64,000 nucleotides of DNA from Flavobacterium piscinae (GTDB lineage Bacteria > Bacteroidota > Bacteroidia > Flavobacteriales > Flavobacteriaceae): positions 62,001 through 126,000 of the forward strand of contig NZ_SBKQ01000005.1 in NCBI RefSeq assembly GCF_004122145.1, read 5' to 3'. The translations under genes were made by a program, and so were the position numbers. The notes under the pieces are model-generated. The model was not told the origin of the DNA and did no database searches. It worked only from the letters and a program-made list of their open reading frames with translations. How positions within the stretch are numbered: position 1 is the first letter of the stretch; the number at the start of each line of letters is the position of its first letter. Below, one piece after another: positions 8,252 to 18,600 of this stretch.

Positions 8252-9457
8252 ATGTCTAAACATACAATTGCTGTAGCAATTTTTGTGATATTCCTTTCTT
8301 TTTCTTGTCAGAAAAAAGAAGAATCCCCTCTATTGGCACATTATGTTCCTGAAAAAGAAATCAAACCAATTGATTCTTCACTCATCACCCTACCGTTTTC
8401 AATGGAATTACATCCTGTATCAGAGGAGTATAAATTAGAAAAATCCAAAATAATTGGTGAATACTACAATACAAAAATCGGACTATCCGATTTTAGCGGA
8501 GCCCTCTTGGTAACCAAAAACGGTAAAATCATTTTTGAAGACTATCAAGGCTATGCCAATTATGCTACCAAAACACCGGTATCAAAAACAACGGCTTTAC
8601 ATTTGGCATCAGTAAGCAAAGTAATGACTGCCACTTTAGTTTTAAGATTAGTGCAAGAGAATAAAATCGATTTGAATGAGAAGGTACAAACTTACCTCCC
8701 GGATTTTCCTTATCAAAACACTACAGTCAAAACACTTTTGAACCACCGCAGTGGACTACCGCATTATTCACGCTTCAGTGAAAGTGTAAAAAAATGGAAC
8801 GCTCGCAAAACCTTAACCAATGCAGATGTATTGGACTATTTAAAGCGGTACAAATTTGCTTTACTCGCAAAAAACGATACCAAATTCAATTATTGCAACA
8901 CCAATTACGTAATATTAGCTCTTGTCATTGAAAAAGTCACAGGGAAAACCTATGCCGAAGCCATGCAAGAACAAATTTTTACCCCGCTGGGCATGAAGGA
9001 CACATTTGTATTTGATTTTATCAACCAAAAAAACGAGGTAAGTCAATCGTATAAATCCAATTATGTCAATCATGGTTGGGATCAGTTTGACGCTTTATAC
9101 GGAGATAAAAATATTTATTCTACTCCACGCGATTTGGTTAAGTTTGACTTAGCTACCTATTCCTCTGAATTTCTGCGTAAAGATTTATGGGAAGAAGCCC
9201 TCAAAGGTTATAGTTACGAGAAAAAGGGAATAAAAAATTACGGATTAGGGATTCGCCTTCGCGAATGGGAAACCGGACAAACATTGCATTACCACAACGG
9301 CTGGTGGCATGGTAATACCTCTTCCTATACTACTTTGAAAAACGACACGATTGCCATTATTGCCTTGTCTAACAAATACACTCGCAAAACCTACCAAGCC
9401 ATGAAGTTGGCAGCTCTTTTTGGCGACTATCCGTTTGAGCTGAACGAGAAGGAATAG
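8252..9457 (+). CDS. Serine hydrolase lipoprotein (class C beta-lactamase/PBP4* family)
   Basis: 401 aa. Signal peptide with lipobox SFSC (Cys19). The SxxK nucleophile motif is SVSK (S120, K123), the YxN motif is YCN near residue 211, and a late HNGWWHG stands in for the KTG/HxG motif. The family includes esterases, D-aminopeptidases and carboxypeptidases, and the substrate cannot be named. Monocistronic between a PH-domain gene and a convergent CvfB-like gene. Confidence 0.85.
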   Translation: MSKHTIAVAIFVIFLSFSCQKKEESPLLAHYVPEKEIKPIDSSLITLPFSMELHPVSEEYKLEKSKIIGEYYNTKIGLSDFSGALLVTKNGKIIFEDYQGYANYATKTPVSKTTALHLASVSKVMTATLVLRLVQENKIDLNEKVQTYLPDFPYQNTTVKTLLNHRSGLPHYSRFSESVKKWNARKTLTNADVLDYLKRYKFALLAKNDTKFNYCNTNYVILALVIEKVTGKTYAEAMQEQIFTPLGMKDTFVFDFINQKNEVSQSYKSNYVNHGWDQFDALYGDKNIYSTPRDLVKFDLATYSSEFLRKDLWEEALKGYSYEKKGIKNYGLGIRLREWETGQTLHYHNGWWHGNTSSYTTLKNDTIAIIALSNKYTRKTYQAMKLAALFGDYPFELNEKE

Positions 9458-9589
9458 TTGATGTACAGTTGTCTGTTGACTGTTGTTCGTTATCGGATTT
9501 CGCGAAATTTTTAAACAGTGGAAGTTAGCTTTTATTGAGATTTCTTTGTGTTCTGTGAGAAAAAAAATTAAAATTTCTAACAATGACGC

Positions 9590-9622
9590 AAACCTGAAAC
9601 CTGAAACCTGAAACTTGAAACC
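9590..9622. repeat. Short tandem repeat, 7-bp unit
   Basis: Four to five imperfect copies of AAACCTG between the serine hydrolase and the convergent CvfB-like gene. The preceding 9458-9589 stretch has other low-complexity GTTGACTGTT-like text and no gene. Confidence 0.7.
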
Positions 9623-9630
9623 TCTCAACC

Positions 9631-10464
9631 CTACTTCACCAAATAAACCCCATCTTCTTTAATCTCAATCAACTTCTGGCGGTATAATGTCCCAATCGCT
9701 TTTTTAAACGCTTTTTTACTCATTTTTAGCACCGTTTTAATTTCTTCCGGGTGGCTGTTATCTGTCAAACGAAGGAAACCACGGCTGGCTTTGAGTTCGT
9801 CCAAAACAAATTGAGCATTTTCTTCAATACTTTCTACTCCTACTTTGGTAAACGTGACATCAATCTTACCATCGGGTCTTATTAACTTAATGTACCCTTT
9901 GGTTTTGTCTCCCGGTCGTATTTTATCTATATATACTTCATTTTTATACACCAATCCTTTATGAGTACCGTTGATGATGACGTTTATACCCATATCTGTC
10001 ACGTGGGAAATAATCAAATGTACTTCTTCTCCAATTTGAAACGAAGCGGTTTCCAGGTTCAAAAACTGATTTAATTTGCTGGAAGCCACCAATCGATTGG
10101 TTTTCTTATCCAAATACAAATGAACCAAATAGCGTTTGCCTTGTTCCATTTCTCGAGCTTGCTCTTTAAAGGGTACAAAGAGGTCTTTTTCCAATCCCCA
10201 ATCTAAAAAAGCTCCAAATTTATTGGTGTAATTCACCCGTAAAAAGGCAAAATCGTCCAATGTAATATAGGGTTTTAAGGTGGTAGCCACCGGACGTTCT
10301 TCGTGGTCAAGATACACAAAAACTGTAAGCTCATCGCCTATTTCAAAGGTTTTGGGTACATATTTTAGGGGTAAGAGTACATCATCAGTGCCGTTGGTAA
10401 GGAATAATCCCACTTGCGTGCTTCTGTCGATTTTAAGGGTATGGTAAACGCCGAGGGTGAGCAT
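9631..10464 (-). CDS. CvfB-like S1 RNA-binding protein
   Basis: 277 aa, close to the usual CvfB length. N-terminal S1-like repeats (one with NYTNKFGAFLDWGLEKDLFVP), a third S1 domain (GMNVIINGTHKGLV-like region near residues 150-170) and a C-terminal winged-helix segment (KKAFKKAIGTLYRQKLIEI). CvfB proteins bind RNA and affect virulence gene expression in staphylococci; the role in Bacteroidota is not established. A -7-like box lies 13 bp upstream. Confidence 0.85.
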   Translation of the reverse strand: MLTLGVYHTLKIDRSTQVGLFLTNGTDDVLLPLKYVPKTFEIGDELTVFVYLDHEERPVATTLKPYITLDDFAFLRVNYTNKFGAFLDWGLEKDLFVPFKEQAREMEQGKRYLVHLYLDKKTNRLVASSKLNQFLNLETASFQIGEEVHLIISHVTDMGINVIINGTHKGLVYKNEVYIDKIRPGDKTKGYIKLIRPDGKIDVTFTKVGVESIEENAQFVLDELKASRGFLRLTDNSHPEEIKTVLKMSKKAFKKAIGTLYRQKLIEIKEDGVYLVK

Positions 10465-10477
10465 GGACTTTTTTTGG

Positions 10478-10485
10478 CAAAGGTA
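10478..10485 (-). promoter_or_regulatory. -7 box for the CvfB-like gene
   Basis: Minus-strand TACCTTTG fits TAnnTTTG, 13 bp before the ATG. The rest of 10486-10765 holds no gene. It has low-complexity CAATGTGGCAATGAGCC-like text and a stretch of GCGGATT/GGAT-rich DNA with no open frame that looks coding. Confidence 0.4.
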
Positions 10486-10765
10486 TGAATTTAATGTGGC
10501 TATTCAGCAATGTGGCAATGAGCCAATTTGGTAAGGTGTCAATTTGCGAATTTGCGGTGAGCCTAAAATATTTTTTAATGGAACGCGGATTCCCGAAGTC
10601 TCGGGAGGGATGGAGAAGATGAACACGGATTTTTTTTATGGATTTGCTTCGCAAAGGGGGATGGAAACAGATGCGTTTGGGCTATCTTTTCCACTTATTT
10701 CAACTACCCCCATCACCGGCTGTTTCATATCGACAGGGAGAGACATCTCAACCAATTAAAAAAAA

Positions 10766-11938
10766 TCAAAACAATCCTCCCAACGGTGCATTCTTAATTC
10801 CGATAGCAGAGGCGTCAAAGTTAAACTTGTTTTGCAGTAAGGCGGCATACACACTTCTAAAATCAATCTCGTGTACTAAATCACCTTTGTCTAACGTAGC
10901 TAAATTCGGGTTATTCCCAATGATTTTGCCTTTGTTTTTCCCTCCGATAACCAGCATCGGACCGGCAGTACCGTGGTCTGTACCGGTGCCATTTTCTTTG
11001 ACTCTACGGCCAAATTCTGAAAACACTACCACGGTTACACGTGGCAATAGATTGTGCTTCTTCATGTCTTTATAAAACGAATAAACCGCATCGTTCAGTA
11101 TGGTCAATTGTTTTTGATGAACGTTGGTTTGATTTTTATGGGTATCAAATCCGTTCAAAGCGGTGTAATACACTTTTGAAGACAAATTGCCTTTGATTAA
11201 TTTGCCTATCCATTGTAGATTTTTAGCGAGTTCGTTATTGCTGTAGGTTTCCTCCACTGCCTTGCCATTTTTTAAGGCTTTTTGAATTTCTTCCATTCCC
11301 TCTAACGAAGCAAATTGCAACTTTCGCACAAAGTCCAATTGTGGATTATCCGACAACGTAAGCTCCCGTTCCTCTAAGCCATAGTTCTTGATTTTATTAA
11401 AATCTTTTACGGTTACACTATGCATCAACGTCGACTTCAAAGCCAAATTATCAATGCTGTCCACATTAAGAGCCGCCACGGTCTCGTCTTTGCATTGAAT
11501 ATCCAAAAACCGGCCTAACCATCCGTTGTCTAAATATTGATGACTATCCGATGCGGTTTGCCAAATTTCGATGCTTCGAAAATGCGACCGATTGGGTTCC
11601 GGATAGCCCACATTTTGAATAACACTCAGGTTTCCTTCCTGTGAAATGGTAGCCAAATCCTTTAACGCCGGGTGAAAACCCATCCCGTTAATGGCATTGA
11701 TAATCTGCTGTTTCCCAATACCAATCGTTGGACGGTTGTCATAATACAACGGGTCATCAAACGGGATAAACGTATTCAAACCATCATTTCCGCCATTGAG
11801 CTGAATAAACACCACCACTTCATCTGTTAGCAAATTGGTATCGGCTGTCCATAGCGATTGTGCCGATAAAAAATTAGGCAACAGCAATAGCCCTCCTGTT
11901 CCGGTAGCCGTTAATTGGATAAACTTTCTTCTTTCCAT
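10766..11938 (-). CDS. DUF1501 family secreted protein
   Basis: 390 aa from the ATG at 11938; the alternative TTG two codons upstream is less likely. N-terminal RRKFIQLTATGTGGLLLLP is a twin-arginine-type signal. The DUF1501 (sulfatase-like fold) features are FIQLNGGNDGLNTF near residue 45, the FSEFGRR element and the DHGTAGPM motif. It starts 2 bp after the stop of the DUF1800 gene. DUF1501/DUF1800 pairs are widespread in Bacteroidota and Planctomycetota; their reaction is unknown. Confidence 0.88.
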   Translation of the reverse strand: MERRKFIQLTATGTGGLLLLPNFLSAQSLWTADTNLLTDEVVVFIQLNGGNDGLNTFIPFDDPLYYDNRPTIGIGKQQIINAINGMGFHPALKDLATISQEGNLSVIQNVGYPEPNRSHFRSIEIWQTASDSHQYLDNGWLGRFLDIQCKDETVAALNVDSIDNLALKSTLMHSVTVKDFNKIKNYGLEERELTLSDNPQLDFVRKLQFASLEGMEEIQKALKNGKAVEETYSNNELAKNLQWIGKLIKGNLSSKVYYTALNGFDTHKNQTNVHQKQLTILNDAVYSFYKDMKKHNLLPRVTVVVFSEFGRRVKENGTGTDHGTAGPMLVIGGKNKGKIIGNNPNLATLDKGDLVHEIDFRSVYAALLQNKFNFDASAIGIKNAPLGGLF

Positions 11939-11940
11939 GA

Positions 11941-13320
11941 TCAAATGAGTTGAAATTCCGGTGATTGGGCTAAGTAATGATACACTTTCAAAATGTTTTT
12001 AGAAGCATTTTCTGCTTTTACATCAAAATCATATTTCAGTAGTTGGTGCAATTCTACCCACATTTCCTCATTGGTGGCAAACACCATTCGTTGGGTGAGT
12101 TCCTCTAAAATTGTTTGAGCACTTGCACCGTTGGAAAGGGCTACTTGTGGCTCAAACGAAATCGTTCCTACATCAAACTTTTCTAACCGTTTGCTGAGTC
12201 GATTGGCGTAGTGTTGATTCCCATAAATAATAAAATCAATAAATTGATTTCTATCCGCATAAATTTGAGCGGTGAGCCAATCTTTTCCGCCTTTCCAACC
12301 TTTTACATTGGGTTGGTCAAACAAGTCCATACCTTGGTTTTTCAACCAAAACACCATGAGTTTATAGTTTGGTTTAAGCTGTAAATCATTGTACACTTGA
12401 AGGAGATACACTAACGGATTTTTCAATTGTGTGCCGCCCTTGTCGGATGTGCATTCCGTTTCAAAAAGGTATTGAAAAAAGGGTTTTAATTCAAAACCGT
12501 GTTGGGTTAAATAATCACCATAGTGTTTCACTTTCTCGGGTTGGGGTTGGTCTTCAAAAAACCATTTTAACACTTTTTCCGAGAGAAAATAAGCCGTATT
12601 AGGTTGTTCAAAAATCAAATCAATCACCTCATCAATGGTAAAATTCCCTGATTTTCCCCAAAGGGTTTTGGTGGAATCATCTTTTAAAAACGGACGGTAC
12701 ACCCCTTTCGTTTCTCCAAAACTCAAACCGGCCAAAGCCAAGGCGGTGTTTTTAATATCCGCTTCCGAATAGTTGCCCTCCCCTAACGTAAACAGTTCCA
12801 ATAATTCACGGGCTAAGTTTTCGTTGCTCTTCCCTTTTTTGTTTTGTTGGTTATCCAAATACATGATCATGGCATTGGAATACACCATTTCTTTCACCAA
12901 AGTTTTATAATTCCCCAGGGCATGGTCGTGAATGGTTTTGTAATACGTATAACTCCAATAAGGCACTTTCACCCCTTTGAGCGTGGTGACAAAATGGTTT
13001 TGAAAGTACAAATTGATTTTTTCCCGCAAAGGAGTTTTGGTTTCAAAGCATCGTTGCAACACAAACGCTTTCCATTCGAATCCTTTTTTGATGATGTCTT
13101 TAGCTAATTTCTCGCTGTTAGGTTCTGCCGCCACTTGTTTCCGAAGGGCTTGTAAATCCCTAAAAGTTTTAGGCGAATCCTTTAAAAAAACCGGTTCGGC
13201 AATCGTATCAGTGGTAGCTAATTGCATGGCAATAAACTTAGAAAGTCCCAATTGCTTGACTTGTTGAGCTTGTTGCGTAGAAAACCCCAGTCGAAGGGAT
13301 ACTAAATGATGCTTTTCCAT
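11941..13320 (-). CDS. DUF1800 family protein
   Basis: 459 aa with the DUF1800 hallmarks: a basic RCFETKTPLREKINLYFQNH region, an ARELLELFTLGEGNYSE stretch, and a SEKVLKWF element later. No clear signal peptide is visible at this start. It is the upstream partner of the DUF1501 gene (2-bp gap), which carries the Tat-type signal. The family function is unknown. Confidence 0.88.
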   Translation of the reverse strand: MEKHHLVSLRLGFSTQQAQQVKQLGLSKFIAMQLATTDTIAEPVFLKDSPKTFRDLQALRKQVAAEPNSEKLAKDIIKKGFEWKAFVLQRCFETKTPLREKINLYFQNHFVTTLKGVKVPYWSYTYYKTIHDHALGNYKTLVKEMVYSNAMIMYLDNQQNKKGKSNENLARELLELFTLGEGNYSEADIKNTALALAGLSFGETKGVYRPFLKDDSTKTLWGKSGNFTIDEVIDLIFEQPNTAYFLSEKVLKWFFEDQPQPEKVKHYGDYLTQHGFELKPFFQYLFETECTSDKGGTQLKNPLVYLLQVYNDLQLKPNYKLMVFWLKNQGMDLFDQPNVKGWKGGKDWLTAQIYADRNQFIDFIIYGNQHYANRLSKRLEKFDVGTISFEPQVALSNGASAQTILEELTQRMVFATNEEMWVELHQLLKYDFDVKAENASKNILKVYHYLAQSPEFQLI

Positions 13321-13655
13321 GGGTGCGGATTTGAAGGTTAGACTGTTGTTTTGGGGAAAGGTTTAATTTGGCAATGAGCGAATGGGTCAATGAGCGGATT
13401 AGCGAATGGGTCGGATTGGTTTATTGAACTATTTTCTTTTTTTAACCGCAAAGAACGCGAAGAAGGCACTAAGGACACAAAGATGCTTTGCTTGTTTTTT
13501 TTAGCATTACGAAATGAAGAGGAATTTAGGTTTTAAATCTGTGCATCAGTGGCGGACAAAAAGTACTTATTAATGGAACACGAATTACCGGAGTCTAGGG
13601 AAGATTTGAATGGGTCATCCTTTTCTTCTGTATCAACATCTCTCCTTCACGGCTG

Positions 13656-13716
13656 TGTCATTCCGACGAAGGAAGAATCACCACTATCTTTGTCATTCCG
13701 ACGCAGGAGGAATCTC
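13656..13716. repeat. Two copies of a dispersed TCATTCCGACG repeat
   Basis: Near-identical 25-bp units TGTCATTCCGACG-AGGA-GAATC at 13656-13680 and 13691-13716. This text recurs in many Bacteroidota genomes as an intergenic repeat. The whole 13321-13872 gap is gene-free: it also has GCGAATGGGTC low-complexity repeats (13378-13412) and a CGCAAAGAACGCGAAG segment (about 13446-13465) of the same dispersed kind. Confidence 0.6.
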
Positions 13717-13872
13717 ATTACACATAAAGTAGTAACAATCAATAAAAAAGTACTAAACAAAAACAATCAACGCGATAAAAAGATTAAATCAAAATGAATA
13801 AAGAAGAACCTAATAATTCTTTACTGTAAACGTAAAGTGTACATTGAATAATCAAAGAAGTCAAAAATAAAA

Positions 13873-14028
13873 TTACAGTTTTGCTTTTGCTAAAATTTTA
13901 GACGCAACATGGGCTTGCTTGGAAAAATCTACAGTAGATTTTTTTGCAGTATTACCACAAATTCTATCTTCAAAAGATTTTGCAGCTTCACTTTTAAGAA
14001 CCGGTATAAATTTAATTGCAATGGTCAT
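13873..14028 (-). CDS. Small basic hypothetical protein, 51 aa
   Basis: An open frame from ATG at 14026-14028 to TAA at 13873-13875, starting MTIAIKFIPVLKSEAAKSF and rich in Lys/Ala. It lies downstream of the HipS-like gene but beyond a terminator-like hairpin, so it would be transcribed separately. I recognise no family. It may be a real small gene: the frame is clean and fills an otherwise empty gap. It is unlikely to be a HipB antitoxin, since no helix-turn-helix pattern is visible. Confidence 0.4.
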   Translation of the reverse strand: MTIAIKFIPVLKSEAAKSFEDRICGNTAKKSTVDFSKQAHVASKILAKAKL

Positions 14029-14118
14029 AGTAATATAGTCGTGTTTGGTTAGGCAAAAATAGTAAATATTCTATATTTACATGATCTACGGCAACTTCTT
14101 CTATTTATGTATGGTGGC

Positions 14119-14143
14119 AAAAAAAAAGATGCTTTTCAGCACC
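14119..14143 (-). terminator. Rho-independent terminator after the split-hipA pair
   Basis: On the minus strand GGTGCT-GAAA-AGCATC forms a 6-bp stem (one G-U pair) with a GAAA tetraloop and is followed by nine T. It abuts the stop codon of the HipA-N-domain gene. Confidence 0.7.
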
Positions 14144-14560
14144 TTATTTTGTTTCTAATTTGAATGGATTATTGACAGAATATTCACCAAACAATTCTAA
14201 CAATTTAGCTGTGTTGGTTCGTTCTGATGGATGTTTTTCAATGTATTCTTTAATCTTTGGTTGTTTGAAAGATGGAATACGGTTGGAGAAAAACGGCCAT
14301 AATTCTTTAGTTTTATAAGTATTACTAACTATTGGAAATTCTAACAACGGTTGTAATTCACTTTGATTTTTAAACCAATCTGAATACTCAAAAAGCCATT
14401 CATCCTTATCGAAAGTCAAATTACCAATAATTGTATTTTGGTACTTTAATGAAAATCGGTGGGTTGTTTCTTTATGTTCTACAACGCAATTATCCTTAAG
14501 TAAACCTTTAGATTTCTTATTTTTATTATTATTGAATATACTTAAAATAGTAGTAATCAT
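14144..14560 (-). CDS. HipA N-terminal-domain protein (HipS-like)
   Basis: 138 aa. After a short basic leader it shows the HipA N1/couple_hipA pattern: IGNLTFDKDEWLFEYSDWF, then PLLEFPIVSNTY, LWPFFSNRIP and a closing LLELFGEYSVNNPF. In single-chain HipA this domain precedes the kinase; here it is a separate gene starting 2 bp after the kinase stop. In the HipBST system the equivalent small protein (HipS) is the antitoxin to HipT; the same role here is inference. Confidence 0.8.
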   Translation of the reverse strand: MITTILSIFNNNKNKKSKGLLKDNCVVEHKETTHRFSLKYQNTIIGNLTFDKDEWLFEYSDWFKNQSELQPLLEFPIVSNTYKTKELWPFFSNRIPSFKQPKIKEYIEKHPSERTNTAKLLELFGEYSVNNPFKLETK

Positions 14561-14562
14561 AA

Positions 14563-15567
14563 TTATTTATTTAATATTTCAGCTATTTTTTTAAACCTTA
14601 AGTCCAATATATATTGGATCACTTCTCTTCTTTCTTTAATGAACAAGCGTTCAAATTCAGAGTTCAATTTTACGATTGCCTCATCAAGAAATGTACGGTT
14701 CGTCCAAACACGTTTGTGTTCATTGTTAAAATATTCATTTTCTTTAAGAAATTCAATTAATTCGAAATGATTGCATTTACTGTTATTCGGTACACTAATC
14801 TTTGGTACCGATTTCAGAACGTAATTTTCTAACCTTTTATTATTTGAATGGCTTAATTCTTTGTGCAAAGATATAACTTTTTTATCAGAATCATTCCATA
14901 ATAACCCTCTGGCGGTATCATATACCGGAGAAAAGTAGGGTTTGTGTTCATTTTTAATATGTGAAATAACGCCCCAATTATAGTAATGACGGTCATTATT
15001 ACCGGTTAACGCATCAAATAAAAGCATATGAAAGAAACTGTTAAATAGTGCTGAATGCTCGTCTGGAAATATTTTTTTTATGGCATTTAAAACATCAACA
15101 ATGTTTATTTCTTTCTTTAACACCTTATTTTTATCAAGTTCATCTATCCATTCATTATTATCCTCGTTAATATATCGTGATAAAATATTCGCTCCATGAT
15201 TTAACGTTTGCTCTTCGTTATGAAAATGTTCACTCAAATACCTAACATAATCTTCCGCTATGATTACCTTTGAATTAGCAATATTTATGCCAAAACACTT
15301 ACCTACAACTGTCAAATAATGCTCTGTAATGCTTTCATTTGGATACCATTTATGGCCTATTTTAGCAATATATTTTTTCCAGGTTTGAGGTTTACATTTT
15401 CTACCTTCTCCATAAGTGTATAAACGTATTAAATCTTTTGGAGCATCACCACCAACAGTACCATCTAATATAACAATAGAGTGGCTTTTTATAACATCTA
15501 AATGTTTTGCAGTCAAGGTAAGACCTGACCTTTTCTCTATCTTATATTTAATGAGCTTGATTGACAT
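14563..15567 (-). CDS. HipA-like Ser/Thr kinase (HipT-like toxin)
   Basis: 334 aa. HipA-type kinase core: catalytic-loop region DALTGNNDRHYYNWGVI (about residues 190-206), then the metal-binding SPVYDTARGL (about 217-226). A Gly-rich stretch DGTVGGDAP (about 35-43) may be the phosphate loop. It lacks the HipA N-terminal domain, which is encoded just downstream as a separate protein. HipA kinases phosphorylate aminoacyl-tRNA synthetases and cause growth arrest. No HipB-like regulator is visible next to it, and the T-before-S gene order differs from E. coli O127 hipBST. Confidence 0.82.
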   Translation of the reverse strand: MSIKLIKYKIEKRSGLTLTAKHLDVIKSHSIVILDGTVGGDAPKDLIRLYTYGEGRKCKPQTWKKYIAKIGHKWYPNESITEHYLTVVGKCFGINIANSKVIIAEDYVRYLSEHFHNEEQTLNHGANILSRYINEDNNEWIDELDKNKVLKKEINIVDVLNAIKKIFPDEHSALFNSFFHMLLFDALTGNNDRHYYNWGVISHIKNEHKPYFSPVYDTARGLLWNDSDKKVISLHKELSHSNNKRLENYVLKSVPKISVPNNSKCNHFELIEFLKENEYFNNEHKRVWTNRTFLDEAIVKLNSEFERLFIKERREVIQYILDLRFKKIAEILNK

Positions 15568-15674
15568 TAATGTTAATTATACGTAAATTGATAATTTGTT
15601 GTTACAAATAAACTGTTAATCTTGTTACACCTTTTTTTTTAAGAAGTAAACAACACATCACCCCATCCCAAAAT

Positions 15675-18600
15675 TTAAACCTCCAAAACCCCATCAATCC
15701 TCCCCATAATCCCATCCGTTTCCTTCAACGCCACAATAATCTTCTGATAATGCAAAATATCCTCATAACTCAACTCACGGTCTTTGCGGTCTTTCAACCA
15801 CTTTTGAGCAGGTTGATAGCCACCGATATAAAAATTCCAAGCCACTTCAGGAACATTCGCAAAATATTGCGTGTCGTTTATGTAAACTTTGCCGTCTTTA
15901 TACTGTGGCTTCACCACCACATTATCCCCATCTTCCGGATACTGCGTAATAAACTTTTCAACCACCGGACTTTCCAACAAATGAATCTCCCGTAACTGAC
16001 CACCCAATTCCACCAACTCAAAAAACGTTTTTTGGTCTTTCGGATAGGGCACCCTCGGAAAATCAATCTTTAAAAACTCTTTGTATTTCTCTCGGTAGTT
16101 GGGCGAATGCAACACCGCATAGATATAATCCAAAATATCAATTGGAGCCATCAACCCTCGAAGGGTTTCAAGGCCATCTTTCTCCGCAACAAACTTCAAC
16201 CCCAATCCCTCAGCCATTTTACTCACAATTTCCATATTCAAATTAGGCACCCGCTCGGCTTGTTCCGAAAAAGCATCTTGCTGACCGGTGGTGTCGGGGT
16301 ATAGGTAAAGGGGAAATTGAGATGGTATTCCTTTGTAGCTAAAATGATACCTATTATCAACCATATTATTTGTTACTTGGATATTATTCCAATATTCATC
16401 TGTTGTTTGTCTTGCTAAAACTAAGCTAGGATTGTTTTCTTTTAATACATGTTTCATATATTTTTCTCGACCCCAATCAACCATCTCAGGTGTGTAATAA
16501 ATATATCTTGTATCAAAAGGTCTATAATCAATTTTTTTTATAATTATCTGATGATCAAAATGTTCAATTTTTTTCCTCGCTGAGATTAATGACCAACCTC
16601 TAGAATCGCCAGCTAAATATTTTCCTGATTTTTTATTACCAAAATATAAGTTTCTTACATAATCATCATTGAAAAAGCTGTTACTAAAATTTTTCATTCT
16701 TTCAATAAGCTTATCTTTTGACATATCAATAACTAAACTATCTCGAGCTGTAACTATTCCAGTCACGTTTAATGGTAAAATATCATCTATTCTAAAACCT
16801 TTTTCATAATCTTTTTTTCCATCATCGTTCTTTTGAATAAAAAACATATAAGGTTTTTCTGGAATTAACTTATTGAAAGAAATTGATGTCAATGAATTTT
16901 GAATTAAAAAATCATACTTTAATTCTCGTTTGCCATAAATATCATAATGGTATACTTGTCCTAATTCATCTTTCTTTTTCTTACCAGTTTTAATAAATAA
17001 ATTTATTGAAACACCTTGCTGAATATCAAAAACATTTACATCTGTAGAACCATCAGGTGCAGTTTCTTTTTTCTTACTGTTTCCATGCAAATCGATGGTA
17101 TATATTTTATCAAAACTTTGCATCAAATGCCATCGCATTCCTCTAAAAGTAGGATTATCTAAAAAACCATGTGGATTAATATAAGCTAAAATTCCACTTC
17201 CGTTTTTATCAATAAAATGTTGTCCAAAACGTATAAACTTAACATAGTCATCATTCAACCAATGTTTACGTTCTTTAAAATGTTCTCCATCAACATATTT
17301 ATAATCTTCAATTAAATCTGAAATCCATTTTCCATTATTGGAAGAAATTCCACTATAAGGCGGATTCCCCATCACCACCATCACCGGAGCATCGCGTTTT
17401 ATCGCATTAGCTTGGTCGGCTTCATCACTCAACCAACTACTAAACAGAGTGGCCGTATCGGGGTGAGCTTCTTCCAAACTATTTGTCAAAAAGATACGAA
17501 AACGTTGATCGTCTGTGGGTTTATATCCCGTTTCCGTCAGCAACATATCCATTTTCAAATGAGCCATCGCATAACTCGCCATCAACAACTCAAAACCATT
17601 CAATCGGGGTATCAAATCGTTGGTAACATACTTGCTCCAAATACCTTGTTGCCCTTCAAACTTCTGATAAATGTGTTTCACCACTTCCGCCAAAAACGTT
17701 CCCGTTCCCGTGGCAGGGTCAAGAATTTGTACTTTGTGAACCTCTACTTCGGTTTCCACTTCTTTAATCTTCGAGTTGGCTCCCGTGCCGGTTTGCGTTA
17801 CCGCTTTTTTCTTAATTTTAATCTTACTCGTATCCGCCAAACCTTGCGATAAACCAAATTCGGTTTTTAAAATGTCATCTACGGCACGCACAATAAAATT
17901 CACCACCGGTTGGGGTGTGTACCAAACCCCACGAGCTTTTCGCAACGCCGGATTATAAGCCGCCAAAAACGTTTCATAAAAATGCACCACCGGGTCTTCC
18001 TGCTTGGTGCTTTTACCAAAGTTTTTCATAATCTCCGCCACATCCGTCGCTAAGAAAATTGAAACCAATTCATCCACTATCCACACCAATCGGTCATCCA
18101 AATCATAACCGGCAATATCCTGAAACAGTTTCCGCAAAAACGGGTTACTCTTCGGTATCAAAGTCGCCGCTTCTTCCCGTGAAAAAGTAGGCAAAGTAGG
18201 GTCGTGATACCGTGCAGCAAACATACCATACGCAATGGTTTGGGCATAAATATCCGCAAATGCTTTGTTATCAATATCATGAATCAACATCTGCTGAAAA
18301 GACAACATTTGTTGCTTCAAGGCCGAGCGAGTTAAATTCACATCATCCTTTGCCAGCGATTGCTCAATCACACTAGCCATTAACTTGGCTTTTCCCGCCA
18401 TCATTTCCGCCAATTTCGTAGGCGATTTTATCGTTTGCGAAACCACCGCCACAAAATTCTGAATCAACCCCACAAACGTTTCAAAATGCTCTTCCTTCGG
18501 AACAATTACCCCATGTTCCAACGAAGCAATCGCCACCGAAGTCACAAAATTCCCATCTTTATAAAAATGGAAATCCATATAATCGGTAAAAATCAAATTG

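Noticed and set aside
8252..9457. A true beta-lactamase (antibiotic resistance)
   Set aside because: SxxK and YxN motifs are shared by esterases and peptidases; KTG is not clear and the protein is a lipoprotein of the broad serine hydrolase group.
10544..10759. Short open frames between the CvfB-like and DUF1501 genes
   Set aside because: Overlapping frames in repeat-like, GGAT-rich DNA with no conserved pattern.
13549..13797. 82-codon open frame on the plus strand
   Set aside because: It runs through dispersed TCATTCCGACG repeats and has no protein-like pattern.
13873..14028. The 51-aa protein as a HipB-type antitoxin
   Set aside because: No helix-turn-helix is visible and a terminator separates it from the split-hipA pair.
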